Source: Bordetella parapertussis (GTDB taxonomy: Bacteria > Bacteroidota > Bacteroidia > Chitinophagales > Chitinophagaceae). From it: a DNA stretch of 35,181 nt. Below the pieces are notes generated by a model that saw only the letters and a program-made list of their open reading frames with translations, ran no database searches and had not been told where the DNA came from. The translations under genes were made by a program, and so were the position numbers. Position 1 is the stretch's first letter. Every line of letters starts with the position of its first letter. Shown piece by piece: positions 17,119 through 24,534 of the stretch. The stretch covers positions 1-35,181 of the forward strand of contig CALQJX020000032.1 of assembly GCA_943331005.2 (NCBI GenBank), given 5' to 3'.

Positions 17119-17204
17119 TTTTACTACTATTGGGCTTGCACATGGAGAGTTAAATAAACAATAATGCCGATATTGGCAAATGATTAAGTTTAAACTATTA
17201 CGCA

Positions 17205-17345
17205 ATGGCAAAAAGAAAACACATCCGTATTAGCAAGGCTAAACGGACATACAAAGCACAAAGAGAGCCAATATTACTTGGAGAGTCTATCCGACAATTG
17301 AGTATGGAACTTATCAGTAAAAGTCTGAATCAAGCCACTCATTGA
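17205..17345 (+). CDS. Possible small basic protein (46 residues)
   Basis: An ATG-started frame begins MAKRKHIRISKAKRTYKAQ and is strongly basic in its first half. It overlaps the 3' end of the minus-strand gene by 72 bp and has no recognised family or promoter. It may be a chance frame or a remnant of a longer gene. Listed because the amino-acid composition is non-random. Confidence 0.2.
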   Translation: MAKRKHIRISKAKRTYKAQREPILLGESIRQLSMELISKSLNQATH

Positions 17346-17579
17346 TATATCCATTTTATTTAGATAATCATTAATTAATTCATTATTATCAAGGCTTGGA
17401 TTTGTTTGTTTTGCTAAATATATAGCTATATAATTTGAATTAATTTGATTTTGAGCCTGTATGACAGCTAACATGTCAATTAATTCTTTCCATGTAGGGC
17501 TTTGTGAGTGTAATACTTTATTAAAGTGTTCTTCTTGCGCCCATTTTTCATTTTTGTTTTCAACTTCTTTGTAACTCAT
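17274..17579 (-). CDS. Unknown protein, 101 residues
   Basis: I do not recognise this protein. It is soluble and mostly helical, beginning MSYKEVENKNEKWAQEEHFN, with no signal peptide or membrane helix. Base composition is clearly more AT-rich than the flanking housekeeping genes, suggesting transfer. It is the last of three minus-strand unknown genes separated by related repeats. A copy of the ATTATAGGACAA repeat follows its 3' end. No known motif supports a function. Confidence 0.55.
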   Translation of the reverse strand: MSYKEVENKNEKWAQEEHFNKVLHSQSPTWKELIDMLAVIQAQNQINSNYIAIYLAKQTNPSLDNNELINDYLNKMDISMSGLIQTFTDKFHTQLSDRLSK

Positions 17580-17788
17580 TGCATTTGTTTTTTAGGTGTA
17601 TAAATAATAGTTTTTTAAAGGGATGTGCAAGGCGAACCACGGATTTTGACTGAGTGGTAATATGCGCAATATTTTAGGCATTTGAAATCTAGAATTATCA
17701 AACTATTGACTTAGTAGTAGCTACCTATTAAGCATTAAGAATGACGGATGCCTTTTATACGCCTCACACACCTTATAGCAAATGTAAC

Positions 17789-17818
17789 AAAAGCCCGCTA
17801 ATCTAAGTGGGCTTTTTT
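17789..17818. terminator. Terminator-like hairpin in the island
   Basis: An 11-bp stem with one G-U pair (17789-17799 with 17806-17816) and a 6-nt loop has a plus-strand T-run, and TTTTG on the minus strand. No plus-strand gene lies just before it, so what it ends is unclear. Confidence 0.5.
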
Positions 17819-17819
17819 A

Positions 17820-17876
17820 ATAGTCTTTCGAGGTCGGTAAAGGTGTCGGGTTTCCGTAATGGGACATTATGGTTAA
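17820..17876 (+). repeat. Repeat copy A (about 57 bp), partner of 19062-19118
   Basis: It begins ATAGTCTTTCGAGG and contains TGTCGGGTTTCCGTAATGG, which recurs exactly in copy B; roughly 85% of bases agree over the whole unit. It overlaps a large imperfect hairpin at 17861-17923. Both copies lie upstream of a minus-strand gene. Confidence 0.75.
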
Positions 17877-17923
17877 GCAGGGCAACCCACAAGGCTATGC
17901 AGTCCTTGCATAACATAATGCCC
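17861..17923. repeat. Large imperfect hairpin joined to repeat copy A
   Basis: The left arm 17861-17879 (GGGACATTATGGTTAAGCA) pairs with 17907-17923 (TGCATAACATAATGCCC) with two or three interruptions. An inner hairpin TATGCA-GTCCT-TGCATA shares the right arm. This folded shape resembles recombination sites such as attC, but the consensus is not met. Confidence 0.55.
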
Positions 17924-17995
17924 ACTACTCCAACACACGACACGACCTCCCTCTACAGCCTATTACGATTGCTTCAGTTCAAGATATTCAGCTTC

Positions 17996-18108
17996 GCAAC
18001 TTGTCCTATAATTTGACGTTATCGTTAAATACTCCGTGCCTTATAAGAAAAATATAAGGCACTCCGTATTCAAGCCTTCGGTAACATAACGCAAACATTA
18101 TAGGACAA
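17996..18108. repeat. Inverted-repeat element with central hairpin (MITE-like)
   Basis: The left end TTGTCCTATAAT (18001-18012) and right end ATTATAGGACAA (18097-18108) are perfect inverted copies. Similarity continues inward (GACGTTATCGTTA against TAACATAACGC). A perfect 9-bp hairpin TGCCTTATA/TATAAGGCA (18037-18061) lies in the middle, flanked by direct ACTCCGT copies. The whole looks like a miniature transposable element or a folded recombination site. No target duplication is evident. Confidence 0.6.
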
Positions 18109-18306
18109 TAATGTAGGAATAGATTTCGTTGGGGGATGATCAGGAATTGGTTTGGGAATTAGACTCAGGGAATTAGCTTGTTAGTATAACTGAATAGTAC
18201 AACAGTATGCTGAACTGTAGATTCCGTTTTGAATCCGGAACGAGCTGCAGAGTAATAATTGATTTTACAGGAGAATCATTTTTCTAACTCTGAGCGTATA
18301 TACAAA

Positions 18307-18337
18307 ACGGCACGCAATTTTGCGTGCCGTAATTTTT
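18307..18337 (-). terminator. Terminator of the gene at 18377-19018
   Basis: A perfect 10-bp stem ACGGCACGCA/TGCGTGCCGT (18307-18316 with 18321-18330) has a 4-nt loop. On the minus strand it is followed by TTTTG, on the plus strand by AATTTTT, so it may act both ways. Confidence 0.7.
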
Positions 18338-18376
18338 CGTATATATGATACAACAAACAATTAAAAGTGAATAATA

Positions 18377-19018
18377 CTAATGTCGTGTCAAATTTGATTT
18401 CTTCAGCAAAAGAATCTCTAAAGAGTCTTTTTTCTGAACCTCATTTTGTAGTTGTGATTCTTTCATTAATAACAACTTGTCTTGTGTGATTATTTTATCT
18501 TTTAAAGTATTGTCTGACCGATTATCTTTAATTGCAATGATTGCCGTAAATACACTAACAACAGAAACTAAAATAGACGTTAAAAGGATCCAAAACATTT
18601 TGTTATTTGTTTTGATAACGTTAAGATTTGTTGCTACTTGACTTTTTAAAAGTTTTACATGCAATTCGGCTTCAGACATTTTAATCAATGCGTCTATTTG
18701 ACTTAAAAAGCCTCCAAATATATATTCTTGATTTATGTCTCTATTTATGCGTTCAACTAAATGAACTATAGCGCTTCTGGCTTCTACAAGCATCTGTAAT
18801 TGATTTCCTACATCTGGCTCGTGTTCATCACTTGCCATTATTGATAAATATGTAAGATATAGTTCAATCCAATCGTATATTGGGTATGTCCTATCAATTA
18901 CTTGTACAATAATATTTTCTCGTAAATGTTCAATCTCTGCAAATTCTCTATTATCATAAATATGCTTTGCGTCGGCATATACAGGCGATTTCTCAAATTG
19001 TTCTTTTGTCATGGTCAT
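18377..19018 (-). CDS. Unknown single-pass membrane protein, 213 residues
   Basis: I do not recognise a family. The first 140 residues are helical and polar with no signal peptide. Residues about 141-163 (FWILLTSILVSVVSVFTAII) form one strong membrane helix. The C-terminal 50 residues are charged and look like a coiled coil (DKIITQDKLLLMKESQLQNE). The layout, a soluble N-domain followed by an anchor and coiled coil, is seen in some accessory or defence effectors, but nothing here proves that. Low GC and the repeats on both sides suggest acquired DNA. A terminator lies 46 bp beyond the stop. Confidence 0.6.
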   Translation of the reverse strand: MTMTKEQFEKSPVYADAKHIYDNREFAEIEHLRENIIVQVIDRTYPIYDWIELYLTYLSIMASDEHEPDVGNQLQMLVEARSAIVHLVERINRDINQEYIFGGFLSQIDALIKMSEAELHVKLLKSQVATNLNVIKTNNKMFWILLTSILVSVVSVFTAIIAIKDNRSDNTLKDKIITQDKLLLMKESQLQNEVQKKDSLEILLLKKSNLTRH

Positions 19019-19061
19019 TTAGTTTGGGTGTACTAACCTACTAAATAATGCCCATAACTGG

Positions 19062-19118
19062 ATAGTCTTTCGAAGTTGGTATAGTTGTCGGGTTTCCGTA
19101 ATGGAGCATTATGGGTTG
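19062..19118 (+). repeat. Repeat copy B, partner of 17820-17876
   Basis: It begins ATAGTCTTTCGAAG and carries the same TGTCGGGTTTCCGTAATGG core as copy A. It is bracketed by CCCATAA (19051-19057) and TTATGGG, giving an attC-like frame of inverted 7-mers. It lies 44 bp upstream of the minus-strand gene at 18377-19018. Confidence 0.75.
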
Positions 19119-19315
19119 AGATGGATATTAACTAATCTGCCGATAATCATCCCAAAAGTCTTACATGTTGCTCACCTTACCCACTAACGACACAGAAAAC
19201 ATCACCCAACTATTCTGATTACCACAGCATCTAAATATTTAGTTACAAATGCATTTGTTATAACTAAATGAGTTTACACTCTTTTATAAAGTGATTGTTA
19301 GATTAATTTTAAATA

Positions 19316-19666
19316 TTAAATTAAGGTTAATATATCGAATTTATTTATTCTGGACAATCTGTTCCTGTCGATCCTTTTAACTTCATAACGATAATATTCT
19401 TCGCCTTTTTTAGTTACTGTCCAATAACCTTTTTCTAAATTGCTTATGTAACCATCTTTCACAAGGTGATACCTAACGAAAGCGAGGTCATTTCTCCATC
19501 TTTCTTCGGATCTAGAAGATAATATTTCTAAATCATGCGCATCAAGCTTAATTATATCTTCTTTTTTTAAATAATTGAGGACGTCTTTCTTTTTTTGTCT
19601 ATTTCCAAGTATTTGAACAGCGTATAGAATTAATATCCTCTTCTCAATTTCCAATGTTGTTTTCAT
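19316..19666 (-). CDS. Small winged-helix protein, Mrr_N-like
   Basis: A 116-residue protein. RWRNDLAFVRYHLVKDGYI followed by KGYWTVTKKGEEY fits the C-terminal half of the Mrr N-terminal winged-helix domain (PF14338 type: W-N-I-WAR-L-GL, then G-W-LT-G). The first 50 residues are helical. In Mrr restriction enzymes this domain precedes a PD-(D/E)XK nuclease; here no nuclease domain follows, so it is a lone DNA-binding domain or a remnant. Low GC. An exact TAnnTTTG box lies 20 bp upstream. Confidence 0.6.
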   Translation of the reverse strand: MKTTLEIEKRILILYAVQILGNRQKKKDVLNYLKKEDIIKLDAHDLEILSSRSEERWRNDLAFVRYHLVKDGYISNLEKGYWTVTKKGEEYYRYEVKRIDRNRLSRINKFDILTLI

Positions 19667-19685
19667 AATTTGATGTTCTTATTTG

Positions 19686-19693
19686 CAAAAATA
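19686..19693 (-). promoter_or_regulatory. -7 box of the Mrr_N-like gene
   Basis: The minus strand reads TATTTTTG, 19 bp before the ATG at 19666. The region is very AT-rich, so a chance match is possible. Confidence 0.4.
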
Positions 19694-19868
19694 AATAATT
19701 ACACATAAACTATTAAAATTTAAGTTTAATATAAATAGCTATTAGACTTTAAATAAGGTACTATATTTATATGCGGCTGTAATCCTATTCTTTCAGGCTG
19801 TTTTTTAGCGGTTTCCGTTCATTGGCATCATTATTGCATATTCCTCATCATACCTTCAATAATGCTCT

Positions 19869-20549
19869 ATGAGATATACCCTATTGTTGCTATTGCTCTG
19901 GTGCGGCCTGTGCGCCCGGGCTCAGAACCTGAGTATAACCAGTCTGGAGGCTACCTATGCCATGCGCCCCACCCCTACCGATTCGGCAGCACTGGCGGCT
20001 GTGCGCAAGCCCAACTATAAACCTGCCAAAGATCTGCTGATAGTTGGCGGCACTAGCGCAGGTGTGGGTGTTGTGGGATTGTTGGCCATTTACAGCTCTA
20101 AAGGTTATGGTGGCGGCATTGCTCCGGCGCTGCTATGCGTTATGGCTATGGTAGGTGGCAGCGCTGTTATGGTTACAAGCGGTGGCTTGTATGCCACAGA
20201 GGCTATACGCTACCGGCGAGATGTGAGGCGGGCTACCTCTGCCACCTATCTTACCAGTAAGGCCCATGAGCGACATATGCGCAGGGTAAATATGACCTAT
20301 TGCGAAAAAAGCAGGCACAACAACCTGATAGGTGCCTATGCGGGTGGTGCACTGGCTGTAGCCTATACTGCCAATGCCCTGAGTACAGGCAACTATGTAG
20401 AGAACAGCCCGGGAGTGGCAGGTGGTATATTGCTGTTTGCCTTATGCGAATCGAGATATGTGCATTACAACCGGCGCTGTGGCAAGAAGGCACCCAAACT
20501 GTCTTTATATGCAGGCAACAAGGGAATGGGGCTTGCCTATGGTTTGTGA
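19869..20549 (+). CDS. Secreted or membrane protein of unknown function, 226 residues
   Basis: A signal peptide (MRYTLLLLLLWCGLCARAQ, cleavage after ARA) is followed by a short polar stretch. Then come two glycine/alanine-rich hydrophobic segments (about 55-74 and 82-106), a basic stretch (RYRRDVRRAT) and two more hydrophobic segments (about 152-168 and 180-192). I do not recognise a family. GC content returns to the chromosomal level here, marking the right edge of the island. No clear promoter was found. Confidence 0.65.
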   Translation: MRYTLLLLLLWCGLCARAQNLSITSLEATYAMRPTPTDSAALAAVRKPNYKPAKDLLIVGGTSAGVGVVGLLAIYSSKGYGGGIAPALLCVMAMVGGSAVMVTSGGLYATEAIRYRRDVRRATSATYLTSKAHERHMRRVNMTYCEKSRHNNLIGAYAGGALAVAYTANALSTGNYVENSPGVAGGILLFALCESRYVHYNRRCGKKAPKLSLYAGNKGMGLAYGL

Positions 20550-20825
20550 TGCGGTTTGCCCTAAAATGTGCTTAAATACCCGAAATTAATAGAATTGATA
20601 CTTGTTATAGAATTTGTAATTAATTGTAAATCAATTAATTGAATTAATTATATTTTATCAGAAGTCGCAATTTGAGCAGTTAAGATGACTCAAAAGGCGG
20701 TTTTTATTTAATATTTTCAATAATGTAAACGCTACAAATAATTGATTGATAGTATTTTGTATCAATAATATTATTTCTGTAAAACAATAATTCGATACTA
20801 CCCTATGCACTATACGTATATGAAA
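20550..20825. other. AT-rich gap without a gene
   Basis: Contains self-complementary AATTAATT tracts (for example TCAATTAATTGA near 20632-20643) and TATT-rich sequence. No reading frame or promoter with both boxes was seen. Confidence 0.5.
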
Positions 20826-20856
20826 AAGCGCAAAACAAATGGATCGTTTTGCGCTT
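20821..20856 (-). terminator. Terminator of the YtxH/holin-like operon
   Basis: A perfect 11-bp stem AAGCGCAAAAC/GTTTTGCGCTT (20826-20836 with 20846-20856), followed on the minus strand by TTT, lies 30 bp beyond the last gene of the operon. Confidence 0.85.
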
Positions 20857-20885
20857 GCACTTTTACTGATAAATACGGCAGGTAA

Positions 20886-21383
20886 CTAATGTGTGTACTC
20901 GCCGTTGTGATAATCTTCGGTATATGCGGCGGCTTTTTTGTCGGCCTTTTTCTTCTTTTTGTTCTTTATTACCAGCGATATTCCTTTGTAGGAAAGCTGC
21001 AGTGCCTTGCCCATAAGGTAGCTACCTATTACTTCTTTGGCTACTGAGGAGAGTACACTACTACCCTTTTTTTTTAGGTGTGGCGCCCCATCGGTTGCGG
21101 CATCATTGCTGTGGTCTTTGCTGCTGGTAAACCGCTTTTGCAGTATGCCCAGTACTGTACCAACCAGCGGGCCCGAAAAAGACGAAATGAGTGGCAGCAC
21201 AGATGGCAGTATGTTTGCCAGTATGCCCCCTGCTGCAGGCGCCCCACCCTCGGTTATACCAGAAACCACATCATCGAGTGTGATGATAGGTTCTTTGTCG
21301 AGGCGTTTTTTCTCGCGCAGCAGCCGGCGTTTTTCCTTTTCCAGCTCCTCCAGGTTGCGTAGTTTCTTGTTGTAGAGGTTCAT
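20886..21383 (-). CDS. Unknown protein with Gly/Leu-rich hydrophobic core, 165 residues
   Basis: The N-terminus is a highly charged helix (LEELEKEKRRLLREKKRLDK). A hydrophobic, glycine-rich middle follows (ILANILPSVLPLISSFSGPL, about 54-73, running on to about 80), then a second amphipathic helix and a Lys-rich tail. I do not recognise a family. It is the third gene of a unit with the YtxH-like and holin-like genes, starting 12 bp after the holin-like stop, so an envelope role alongside them is likely. Confidence 0.65.
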   Translation of the reverse strand: MNLYNKKLRNLEELEKEKRRLLREKKRLDKEPIITLDDVVSGITEGGAPAAGGILANILPSVLPLISSFSGPLVGTVLGILQKRFTSSKDHSNDAATDGAPHLKKKGSSVLSSVAKEVIGSYLMGKALQLSYKGISLVIKNKKKKKADKKAAAYTEDYHNGEYTH

Positions 21384-21395
21384 ATATGCGAGGGG

Positions 21396-21779
21396 TTATT
21401 TATTGGAAGTTGCTTCTTTTTCGTTGTCCTCGTCGTCTGTTCCTTCTTTTTCCTGGCTATTCTCGGTAAGAATACTGATGAATGTACTGGAGAAGAAACG
21501 GGTGATCTTGCCGCGCAACAGAATGATGGTGGTGAGCAGCAGCACATATAAGCCGGTGGTAAGCAGGAAAGATGCACCACGAGACATGCCGGCATCGGTA
21601 AAGAGCTCTGAAAGCCCGAAACCGAGGAACATGATGACACTAAAGAAGATGAACAGGCAAATGAGGGCAAACATGAAGTAACTCATGATGCCTGACGAGC
21701 GCTGTATCACTTCCAGTTTCAGCAGATCCACCCGGATCTGTATGTGCCTGGTTATTTTTTCTTTTACGTTGCTGAACAT
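21396..21779 (-). CDS. Phage-holin-3_6-like (PF07332 type) membrane protein
   Basis: A 127-residue protein with a polar N-terminal helix (KEKITRHIQIRVDLLKLEVI), two membrane helices (about 34-60 and 72-92), a short loop and an acidic tail (EKEGTDDEDNEKE). The family name is historical; in Bacteroidota such proteins are chromosomal, sit beside YtxH-like genes and are not phage lysis genes. A TTG 12 bp upstream is in frame, but the ATG at 21779 is preferred. It lies between the YtxH-like and unknown genes in one operon. Confidence 0.72.
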   Translation of the reverse strand: MFSNVKEKITRHIQIRVDLLKLEVIQRSSGIMSYFMFALICLFIFFSVIMFLGFGLSELFTDAGMSRGASFLLTTGLYVLLLTTIILLRGKITRFFSSTFISILTENSQEKEGTDDEDNEKEATSNK

Positions 21780-21791
21780 GTCTCTGAGCAA

Positions 21792-21992
21792 TTAGGTATG
21801 GTAAATATCATCTACGCTGCTGTCGGTACCCTTTCTTGAAGTGTACTTTCCTTTCAGCGAGTTGAGGCTATCCTTGATCTTATCCAGATCCTCCTGACGT
21901 TTTTCCTTGTCTGTAGCCAGCAGATAACCTACTGCAACCCCTACTGCCGCACCTGCGAGCAATGTTGCAATTGTGTTGGTAATTTTTGCCAT
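21792..21992 (-). CDS. YtxH-like small membrane protein
   Basis: 66 residues: a membrane segment with the YtxH glycine pattern (TLLAGAAVGVAVGYLLA) followed by a charged helix (DKEKRQEDLDKIKDSLNSLK). YtxH-like proteins are general-stress envelope proteins of unknown mechanism. Start set at 21992; a longer frame to 22058 would run through the promoter. First gene of the three-gene unit. Confidence 0.8.
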   Translation of the reverse strand: MAKITNTIATLLAGAAVGVAVGYLLATDKEKRQEDLDKIKDSLNSLKGKYTSRKGTDSSVDDIYHT

Positions 21993-22031
21993 AAATGGTA
22001 ATTTAATATAAATGATGAATGAGTAGTGATG

Positions 22032-22061
22032 CAAAGATACATATAAACTATACCACACGAA
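22032..22061 (-). promoter_or_regulatory. Promoter of the YtxH/holin-like operon
   Basis: On the minus strand, TTCG (22061-22058), an 18-bp spacer and TATCTTTG (22039-22032). The -7 box is exact, the -33 box has one mismatch. The leader is about 33 nt. Confidence 0.6.
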
Positions 22062-22351
22062 CTGACAGCGGTCAGAACAAAGAATTTTATGATTTCATTT
22101 CGTTTGCTGCTGCCTGTATATGTTGCAGCAAAAGTGAGGCCAAAAATAGTGAGCTATATTTATGTGATGGTTAAGTTATTGTTTATAAAGTATTAATAAT
22201 GAGTAGATTGATTATTGAAATAATTGAAAAAAAAGTCCTCCTAAATCATACCAATAGCTGTAAAGGCAACAGCCACAGGCATAGGAGCAATGTGGCATAT
22301 TGCTGCCGGGTGTATACTATGCAAGTGCAAAAACAGGAAATGTGCAGTGGT

Positions 22352-22924
22352 CTATTTGGCGTAGTACCTGTTCTGCTCTATGTATTTTTCTACAGAGTCG
22401 GGTACAATATACTTGATAGATTTCTTGTCTTTGATGAGGTTGCGGATGTAGGTAGAAGAGATGTGCAGCAAAGGCGCATTCAGCTGGGTGATGTTGGCAC
22501 CCAGGGTATCTTCTATCTCGAAGCCCGGCCTGTTGTAGACAATAAAGGAATAGTTGGCCACGAGGTGCTCGTAATTCTTCCAGCGGTGAATGTTCTGAAA
22601 GCTATCGGCCCCCATTATTACCGAAAACTGCTCGAAGGGGAACTTTTCGGTGAGGTAAGTAAGTGTATCTATGGTATAAGACGGCTTGGGTAGTGTAAAC
22701 TCTACATTGCTGGCCCTGAACTTGGGATTGTCTTCTATGGCTATATTGACCAGGTGCAGGCGGTGGTGCTCATTGAGCAGGGAATGAGAGTCTTTGAGCG
22801 GATTGTGCGGCGATACTACAAACCATATCTTGTCTACATCGGTATGGTTGATAACATGATTGGCCACTATGAGATGGCCGGTATGTATGGGGTTGAAGCT
22901 GCCGAAATACAATCCGATATGCAT
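22352..22924 (-). CDS. nadD: Nicotinate-nucleotide adenylyltransferase
   Basis: Joins nicotinate mononucleotide and ATP to deamido-NAD in NAD synthesis. The 190 residues hold the nucleotidyltransferase motif GSFNPIHTGHL (8-18), the substrate loop WFVVSPHNPLK, the FSVIMGADSFQNIHRW segment and the C-terminal ISSTYIRNLIKDKKSIKYIV. It is a single-gene unit with a TACCTTCG box about 63 bp upstream. Confidence 0.93.
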   Translation of the reverse strand: MHIGLYFGSFNPIHTGHLIVANHVINHTDVDKIWFVVSPHNPLKDSHSLLNEHHRLHLVNIAIEDNPKFRASNVEFTLPKPSYTIDTLTYLTEKFPFEQFSVIMGADSFQNIHRWKNYEHLVANYSFIVYNRPGFEIEDTLGANITQLNAPLLHISSTYIRNLIKDKKSIKYIVPDSVEKYIEQNRYYAK

Positions 22925-22986
22925 AGTAAAAGAAAATATAAGGTATTGGGAAATTAGAGACTTTGTTGGGAATACAGGGAAGAATG

Positions 22987-22994
22987 CGAAGGTA
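22987..22994 (-). promoter_or_regulatory. -7 box of nadD
   Basis: The minus strand reads TACCTTCG, one mismatch to TAnnTTTG. No good -33 box is seen. Confidence 0.4.
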
Positions 22995-23082
22995 GGGCGA
23001 AAAAGAAAAGCGGCAATATTAATAAAAAGCGAACACGACCGGTAAGTGCGGCTACAGAGGTTTTGAAGGGGATATATTATAG

Positions 23083-23115
23083 CTCCCTGTTTTGCGGTAG
23101 CCGCAAAACAGGGAG
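23083..23115 (-). terminator. Strong hairpin after ffh
   Basis: A perfect 15-bp stem (23083-23097 with 23101-23115) with a 3-nt loop lies 13 bp past the ffh stop. The minus strand continues CTATAATATATC with no T-run, so it may act as an RNA-stabilising 3' end or an atypical terminator. Confidence 0.6.
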
Positions 23116-23127
23116 TATTGCAGTATA

Positions 23128-24462
23128 TTATCTTCTGCCCGGCATCATGCCAGGCATACCCATGCCACCACCTTTCATTTTGTTCATCATGCCCATCATC
23201 TGCTTCATCTGCTCGAACTGCTTCATGAAGGCATTTACGTCGTTGATGTCTTTACCGCAGCCTTTAGCAATACGCTTGCGGCGGCTGCCGTCTATCACCT
23301 CGGGGTTGGTGCGCTCGTAAGGGGTCATAGAGTTGATGATGGCCTCAATGCCCTTGAATGCATCGTCGGAGATATCAATATCCTTTATAGCCTTGCCCAC
23401 ACCGGGTATCATGGCAAGGAGATCCTTGATGTTACCCATTTTTTTGATCTGGTTCAGCTGTTCTTTAAAGTCATCAAAGTCGAACTTATTGGCGCGGATC
23501 TTCTTTTCCAGCTTTTTGGCCTGTACTTCGTCGAACTGAGCCTGAGCGCGCTCCACAAGGGTGGTAATATCACCCATGCCCAGGATACGCTGCGCCATAC
23601 GCTCGGGATAGAAGACATCGAGTGCTTCCATCTTTTCGCCCATGCTCACAAACTTGATCGGCTTATCTACCGTATACCTGATGGTAATGGCAGCACCACC
23701 ACAGGTGTCACCATCGAGCTTGGTAAGTACCACACCCGTAAAGTCGAGCCTGTCGTTGAACGCTTTTGCAGTGTTCACGGCATCCTGACCGGTCATAGCG
23801 TCTACCACAAACAGTATCTCGTTGGGGTTCACAGCCGTCCTTATGTTGGCAACTTCGGCCATCATGGCCTCGTCTATGGCCAGTCGGCCGGCAGTATCTA
23901 TGATTACTATGTTATGACCGTTCTGTTTGGCATATTCAATAGCGTTCTGCGCTATAGAAACGGCACTTTTGTTCTCCAGCTCCAGGTGCACAGGCACGCC
24001 TATCTGCTCGCCCAGCACGCGCAGCTGCTCCATAGCCGCAGGGCGGTATATATCGGCAGCAACCAGCAGTGGTTTGCGGTTTTTCTTGGTTTTGAGGAAG
24101 TTGGCGAGTTTGCCTGAGAAAGTGGTCTTACCCGAACCCTGCAGACCAGCTATAAGGATAACGGTAGGTTTGCCGGAGAGGTCCAGTTCTTCTTCCTTGC
24201 CACCCATCAGGGCAGCCAGTTCGTCCTTCACTATCTTCACCATCAACTGGCCGGGGCTAACGGAAGTGATCACCTTCTCGCCCATAGCCTTGTCCTTTAC
24301 TTTATCTGTAAATTCCTTGGCTATTTTGTAGTTAACGTCGGCATCTACGAGGGCGCGGCGAATCTCTTTTACGGTAGTTGCTACGTTTATCTCATTGATA
24401 CGGCCTTCGCCTTTCAGTTGTTTAAACGCGGAGTCTAACCGCTCACTAAGGTTTTCAAACAT
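23128..24462 (-). CDS. ffh: Signal recognition particle protein Ffh
   Basis: The SRP GTPase that binds signal sequences on nascent chains and delivers ribosomes to FtsY. The 444 residues show an N-domain helical bundle (1-95), then the G domain with the P-loop GLQGSGKTT (106-114), DIYRPAAMEQL, DTAGR (189-193) and TKLDGD (247-252). A Met-rich M domain (about 300-435) ends in GGGMGMPGMMPGRR. The usual DTRGGA motif after TKLDGD reads DTCGGA: residue 254 is Cys (TGT) where Arg is highly conserved, a one-base difference from CGT. Confidence 0.95.
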   Translation of the reverse strand: MFENLSERLDSAFKQLKGEGRINEINVATTVKEIRRALVDADVNYKIAKEFTDKVKDKAMGEKVITSVSPGQLMVKIVKDELAALMGGKEEELDLSGKPTVILIAGLQGSGKTTFSGKLANFLKTKKNRKPLLVAADIYRPAAMEQLRVLGEQIGVPVHLELENKSAVSIAQNAIEYAKQNGHNIVIIDTAGRLAIDEAMMAEVANIRTAVNPNEILFVVDAMTGQDAVNTAKAFNDRLDFTGVVLTKLDGDTCGGAAITIRYTVDKPIKFVSMGEKMEALDVFYPERMAQRILGMGDITTLVERAQAQFDEVQAKKLEKKIRANKFDFDDFKEQLNQIKKMGNIKDLLAMIPGVGKAIKDIDISDDAFKGIEAIINSMTPYERTNPEVIDGSRRKRIAKGCGKDINDVNAFMKQFEQMKQMMGMMNKMKGGGMGMPGMMPGRR

Positions 24463-24526
24463 AAAATATAAGTTGATGATCTAAAGCCCGAAACATGTAT
24501 CGGGACCCTGCATTGTAAATGGAGTG

Positions 24527-24534
24527 CGAAGTTA
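24527..24534 (-). promoter_or_regulatory. -7 box of ffh
   Basis: The minus strand reads TAACTTCG, one mismatch to TAnnTTTG, giving a leader of about 60 nt. Confidence 0.35.

Larger units (their letters stand above)
16447..17204. other. Gene-free, repeat-bearing stretch next to gapA
   Basis: No convincing gene. The motif ATCTCCC occurs at 16520, 16624, 16692 and 16793, usually flanked by TTTCC or AAAATTTCC, and GGGA-type inverted copies fall between (for example CGGGA...TCCCG near 16637). A plus-strand frame of 91 codons at 16543-16818 only translates these repeats (NFPKISHFPGGNFP) and is judged non-coding. A 7-bp palindrome TTACAGG-T-CCTGTAA lies at 16740-16754, and one DnaA-box-like TTATCCACA at 16959-16967. 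Confidence 0.5.

Noticed and set aside
21396..21791. Holin-like gene as a sign of a prophage
   Set aside because: No other phage gene is nearby and the gene lies in an operon with a YtxH-like gene, the usual chromosomal setting in Bacteroidota.
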